The translations under genes and the position numbers were made by a program. DNA of 64,000 nucleotides from Gaetbulibacter_A aestuarii (GTDB lineage Bacteria > Bacteroidota > Bacteroidia > Flavobacteriales > Flavobacteriaceae), in assembly GCF_039537665.1 (NCBI RefSeq), contig NZ_BAABAY010000001.1, positions 372,001-436,000 on the forward strand, written 5' to 3'. This document shows positions 60,652 through 64,000 of the stretch, piece after piece. Under the pieces are notes generated by a model that was not told the DNA's origin, did no database searches, and saw only the letters and a program-made list of their open reading frames with translations. Position 1 is the stretch's first letter. Every line of letters begins with the position of its first letter.

Positions 60652-62085
60652 ATGAACTCTCGTACAGTTGCTGATTTGTTATCTCAGGATATTACCATCC
60701 CTGAAGTTGAAATAAAAGGCTGGGTAAGAACTTTTAGAGCGAATCGTTTCATTGCCTTGAATGACGGATCGACGCTTCAAAATATTCAATGCGTTGTTGA
60801 TTTTGAAAATTTCGATGAAGCCCTTTTGAAGAAAATTACTACCGGAGCCGCCATTCATGTAAAAGGTGAATTGGTTGAAAGTTTGGGTAAAGGTCAAAAG
60901 GTCGAAATTCAGGTTGAATCCTTAGAAATTCTGGGAGAATCTGATCCTGAAACCTATCCCATTCAACCTAAAAAACACTCTTTAGAATTTTTAAGAGAAC
61001 AAGCGCACCTGCGAACCAGAACAAATACCTTTAGCGCCGTGATGCGTTTACGGTCTGCCTTATCGTTCGCCATTCATAAATACTTTAATGAGAACGGCTT
61101 TTATTACATGCATACGCCAATAATTACAGGAAGTGATGCTGAAGGAGCCGGAGAAATGTTCAAGGTTACCAATTTAGACCTTGATAACGTGCCAAAAAAT
61201 GATGAGGGTAAAACAGATTACACCAAGGATTTCTTTGGTAAGGAAACCAATTTAACCGTTTCAGGACAATTAGAAGCCGAAACCTATGCCATGTCTCTAG
61301 GCAAGGTATATACCTTTGGCCCTACCTTCAGAGCAGAAAACTCTAATACATCGCGCCATTTGGCGGAATTCTGGATGATCGAACCTGAGGTAGCTTTTAT
61401 GGACCTTCCCGGGAACATGGATCTGGCCGAAGATTTTATGAAATATGTATTAAAGTATGTTTTGGAAAACAACGCGGAAGATCTGGAATTTTTAGATAAC
61501 CGCCTGCAAGACGAAGACAAACGTAAACCTCAAGCAGAGCGTAACCCAATGACCCTTATTGAAAAATTGAAGTTTGTTACTGATAACAACTTCATGCGAG
61601 TGAGTTATACTGAGGCTATCGACATTTTGCGGAATTCCAAACCAAATAAGAAGAAAAAATTCCAATATTTAATAGAAGAATGGGGAACAGATCTGCAAAG
61701 TGAACACGAACGTTTTCTGGTTGAAAAGCACTTTAAATGTCCTGTGATCTTATTCGATTATCCGGCAAATATCAAGGCGTTTTATATGCGTTTGAATGAC
61801 GATGGAAAAACCGTAAGAGCCATGGATATATTGTTCCCAGGTATTGGCGAAATTGTTGGTGGCGCCCAGCGTGAAGAACGTTTAGAGGTTTTAAAACAAA
61901 AAATGGCAGCCATTAATATTCCGGAGGATGAATTATGGTGGTATCTGGATCTTCGAAAATTCGGTACTGCAGTGCACTCCGGATTCGGATTAGGCTTTGA
62001 GCGTTTGGTGATGTTTGTAACCGGAATGACCAATATCAGAGACGTGATTCCTTATCCCAGAACGCCACAAAACGCAGAGTTTTAG
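60652..62085 (+). CDS. asnS: Asparaginyl-tRNA synthetase
   Basis: Class IIb aminoacyl-tRNA synthetase, 477 residues. An N-terminal OB-fold anticodon-binding domain (EIKGWVRTFRANRFIALNDG, EIQVESLEILGESDPETYPI) precedes the catalytic core with motif 1 (FSAVMRLRSALSFAIHKYFN), motif 2 (PTFRAENSNTSRHLAEFWMI) and motif 3 (GFGLGFERLVMFVTGMTNIR). The residues DVIPYPRTPQNAEF form the usual C-terminus. A ~60-residue insertion in the core (VPKNDEGKTDYTKDFFGKET) matches bacterial AsnRS. ATG start; rpoN follows 81 bases downstream. Confidence 0.97.
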   Translation: MNSRTVADLLSQDITIPEVEIKGWVRTFRANRFIALNDGSTLQNIQCVVDFENFDEALLKKITTGAAIHVKGELVESLGKGQKVEIQVESLEILGESDPETYPIQPKKHSLEFLREQAHLRTRTNTFSAVMRLRSALSFAIHKYFNENGFYYMHTPIITGSDAEGAGEMFKVTNLDLDNVPKNDEGKTDYTKDFFGKETNLTVSGQLEAETYAMSLGKVYTFGPTFRAENSNTSRHLAEFWMIEPEVAFMDLPGNMDLAEDFMKYVLKYVLENNAEDLEFLDNRLQDEDKRKPQAERNPMTLIEKLKFVTDNNFMRVSYTEAIDILRNSKPNKKKKFQYLIEEWGTDLQSEHERFLVEKHFKCPVILFDYPANIKAFYMRLNDDGKTVRAMDILFPGIGEIVGGAQREERLEVLKQKMAAINIPEDELWWYLDLRKFGTAVHSGFGLGFERLVMFVTGMTNIRDVIPYPRTPQNAEF

Positions 62086-62166
62086 TAATTTTAATAAACT
62101 ATTAGGTTTTACTTTACCTTTATGGTGAACAATTTTTTTTAAATTTAGCCTAAACCAAATCAAGGC

Positions 62167-63627
62167 ATGCTCAAGCAACACTTACAATTTAAGTTATCGC
62201 AAAAACTGTCGCCACAGCAAATTCAGTTAATGAAACTGATCCAGCTACCTACGCAGGCATTTGAGCAACGCATAAAACAGGAAATTGAAGAAAACCCGGC
62301 TTTAGAAGGTGGTAAGGAAACTGCGGAGAGTGATTTTGATGACGATTTGGACAATTCCAAAGATGATTTTGATGATAACGACACCATTGACGCAGAAGAC
62401 ATCAATGTTGATGATTATTTAAGTGATGATGAAATTCCGGATTATCGCACCCAATCCAACAATTACAGCAGTGATGATGAGGATAAGAACGTGCCCTATG
62501 CTTCAGGAACATCTTTCACACAACACTTATTAAATCAATTAAACACCTATCGCTTAAGTGAGGAAGAACATGATATTGCCGAGTTCTTAGTGGGTAGTGT
62601 TGATGAGAGTGGGTATATCCGCAGAACGCTATCCGATATAATGGATGATCTGGCATTTACACAAAACGTGTTTACCACTGAAGATAAAATCGGATCAGTT
62701 TTAAAAACGGTTCAACAATTAGATCCGGCGGGCGTTGGTGCCCGAAACTTAAAGGAATGTTTAAGCATTCAATTGCATAGAAAGGAAAAAACTCCTGATA
62801 CAGAACTTGCGATCAAGATTATCGATGAAGCCTTCGATCAGTTCACCAAAAAACATTACCAGAAGCTACTTCAAAAATTCGATATTACAGAGCTTCAGCT
62901 TAGGGATGCTATTAACGAGATTGAACACCTCAATCCAAAACCCGGAGGTTCTTACGCCGGAAATAATCGCATTGTAGAACATGTGGTTCCGGATTTTGCT
63001 ATTAAGATCGTGGATGGCGTGCTAGACTTAACATTGAATGGAAGAAACGCTCCTGAGCTTCATGTATCCCGCGAATACAGTAATATGCTGAAAGGATATA
63101 AGGAAGCAAAGGACAAGTCTAAATCCCAAAAGGATGCCGTGGTTTTTATCAAACAGAAACTGGATGCCGCAAAGTGGTTTATCGAAGCCATTAAGCAACG
63201 TCAGCAAACGCTTTTTGTTACGATGAGTGCCATAATGGACTATCAAAAAGAATATTTCTTGACTGGCGATGAACGTAATCTAAAACCGATGATCCTAAAG
63301 GATATTGCCGATGAAATTAATATGGATGTCTCTACAGTTTCACGGGTGGCAAACAGTAAATATGTTGATACGCCTTATGGCACGAAACTTATAAAAGAGT
63401 TCTTCTCAGAATCCATGAAAAATGATCAGGGTGAAGATGTTTCTACACGTGAGATTAAAAAAATATTGGAGACTGTTATTGAGGAAGAAGACAAGAAAAA
63501 ACCCCTAACCGACGAAACTTTAGCAGGAATTTTAAAAGATAAAGGCTATCCTATTGCACGACGCACCGTAGCCAAATATCGCGAACAATTGGATATCCCT
63601 GTGGCTCGTTTACGTAAAAAGATATGA
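62167..63627 (+). CDS. rpoN: RNA polymerase sigma-54 factor
   Basis: Alternative sigma factor recognising -24/-12 promoters and requiring an AAA+ enhancer-binding activator. The 486 residues contain region I (LKQHLQFKLSQKLSPQQIQL, LIQLPTQAFEQRIKQEIEEN), a long acidic region II (about 45-110, rich in Asp), the core-binding region III (LNTYRLSEEEHDIAEFLVGS, VQQLDPAGVGARNLKECLSI), the HTH (ADEINMDVSTVSRVANSKYV) and the RpoN box ARRTVAKYREQL near the C-terminus. No enhancer-binding protein gene lies within the window. The stop codon overlaps the next ATG (ATGA). Confidence 0.97.
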   Translation: MLKQHLQFKLSQKLSPQQIQLMKLIQLPTQAFEQRIKQEIEENPALEGGKETAESDFDDDLDNSKDDFDDNDTIDAEDINVDDYLSDDEIPDYRTQSNNYSSDDEDKNVPYASGTSFTQHLLNQLNTYRLSEEEHDIAEFLVGSVDESGYIRRTLSDIMDDLAFTQNVFTTEDKIGSVLKTVQQLDPAGVGARNLKECLSIQLHRKEKTPDTELAIKIIDEAFDQFTKKHYQKLLQKFDITELQLRDAINEIEHLNPKPGGSYAGNNRIVEHVVPDFAIKIVDGVLDLTLNGRNAPELHVSREYSNMLKGYKEAKDKSKSQKDAVVFIKQKLDAAKWFIEAIKQRQQTLFVTMSAIMDYQKEYFLTGDERNLKPMILKDIADEINMDVSTVSRVANSKYVDTPYGTKLIKEFFSESMKNDQGEDVSTREIKKILETVIEEEDKKKPLTDETLAGILKDKGYPIARRTVAKYREQLDIPVARLRKKI

Positions 63628-64000
63628 CCGATAAAATTCTAAGAAGTATTTCTTTTATATTTCATCCCCTGTTCATGCCGCTTTTGGGTGTGATTTTTTA
63701 TTTCTCGAAAACCCCTCGGTTTATCCCGGACGAAGTTATCAGAGCCAAATTGATCTCTCTTTCTATTCTTACCATTATTTTACCTATACTGATCTATTTA
63801 CTGCTTAATACCATCAATAAAGTAAACTCCATTTATTTGGAAACCAGCAAAGAACGCATTATACCCTTAGCTTTGAATTGTGTTATTATTATAATTATTC
63901 TAAAGCGTATAATCACACCCACTCAAATTATAGAGCTGTACTATTTTTTCATAGGGATTTTAATTTCTAATATAAGCTGTTTGGTTTTGGCTATTATGAA
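63624..64000 (+). CDS. Membrane protein of unknown function (3' end beyond the window)
   Basis: The first 125 codons of a gene that runs off the right edge. The ATG overlaps the rpoN stop by four bases (ATGA). The translation starts MTDKILRSISFIFHPLFMPL and is strongly hydrophobic (ISLSILTIILPILIYLLL, LALNCVIIIIILKRII, LYYFFIGILISNISCLVLAI), with at least four membrane helices. The HPLFMP motif in the first helix recalls small flavobacterial membrane proteins that often follow rpoN, but I cannot name the family. Confidence 0.75.
   Translation, partial: MTDKILRSISFIFHPLFMPLLGVIFYFSKTPRFIPDEVIRAKLISLSILTIILPILIYLLLNTINKVNSIYLETSKERIIPLALNCVIIIIILKRIITPTQIIELYYFFIGILISNISCLVLAIM

Overview
The window is chromosomal DNA of a member of the Bacteroidetes, almost certainly family Flavobacteriaceae. 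The sequence is AT-rich. It carries part of sprA (type IX secretion/gliding), PorP/SprF and type B sorting-domain genes, an alternative complex III (act) operon joined to cox genes, GT117/DUF2723 and DUF5686 families. Its promoters fit the Bacteroidetes primary-sigma pattern (TTG, 19-21 bases, TAnnTTTG). Genus cannot be decided from the sequence alone. No insertion sequence, prophage, integrase or CRISPR array was seen.

Layout. 1-6728 (minus strand): the N-terminal ~920 codons of sprA, running off the left edge, then ruvA, maeB and queG. 6789-11288 (minus): a lipoprotein of unknown function, a DUF4242/cyclase-like/AraC fusion regulator, an orphan cytochrome P450 and ruvB. 11306-23105 (minus): an eight-gene respiratory operon, actABCDEF-coxB-coxA, with a recognisable promoter and terminator, encoding a quinol:cytochrome c oxidoreductase and the core of an aa3-type oxidase. 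23181-28465: a SPOR-domain protein facing the infB-nusA-rimP operon (minus), whose leader contains a terminator-like hairpin, and tRNA-Gln. 28571-37911: a GT117 glycosyltransferase with a polysaccharide deacetylase, a thioredoxin-fold protein without cysteines, a metallophosphoesterase, polA and an SGNH hydrolase.

37912-50381 is the most accessory-looking part: a 795-base gene-poor stretch holding a broken signal-peptide ORF, a 1617-residue secreted protein built from two families of tandem repeats, a second tail-fibre-like secreted protein, then a compact three-gene type IX module (type B cargo, PorP/SprF, PD40-OmpA) and an orphan membrane protein. 50510-56809 returns to core functions: tsaC, a DJ-1/PfpI protein, rplM-rpsI, rpsB-tsf and pyrH-frr. 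56830-64000 holds a short DUF5686 barrel, an MMPL/RND permease, asnS, rpoN and the start of a membrane protein that overlaps rpoN by four bases.

How the genes work together: sprA (translocon) and the 45248-49644 module belong to the same secretion/adhesion biology. The two repeat proteins just upstream look like surface or appendage structures but show no recognisable type IX sorting domain, so their export route is open. The act-cox operon forms one electron-transfer chain from menaquinol to oxygen. Several starts were revised from the sequence: sprA and queG appear to begin with TTG, rplM with GTG, while maeB, P450, ruvB, actA, the metallophosphoesterase, the DJ-1 protein and pyrH are given shorter ATG starts.
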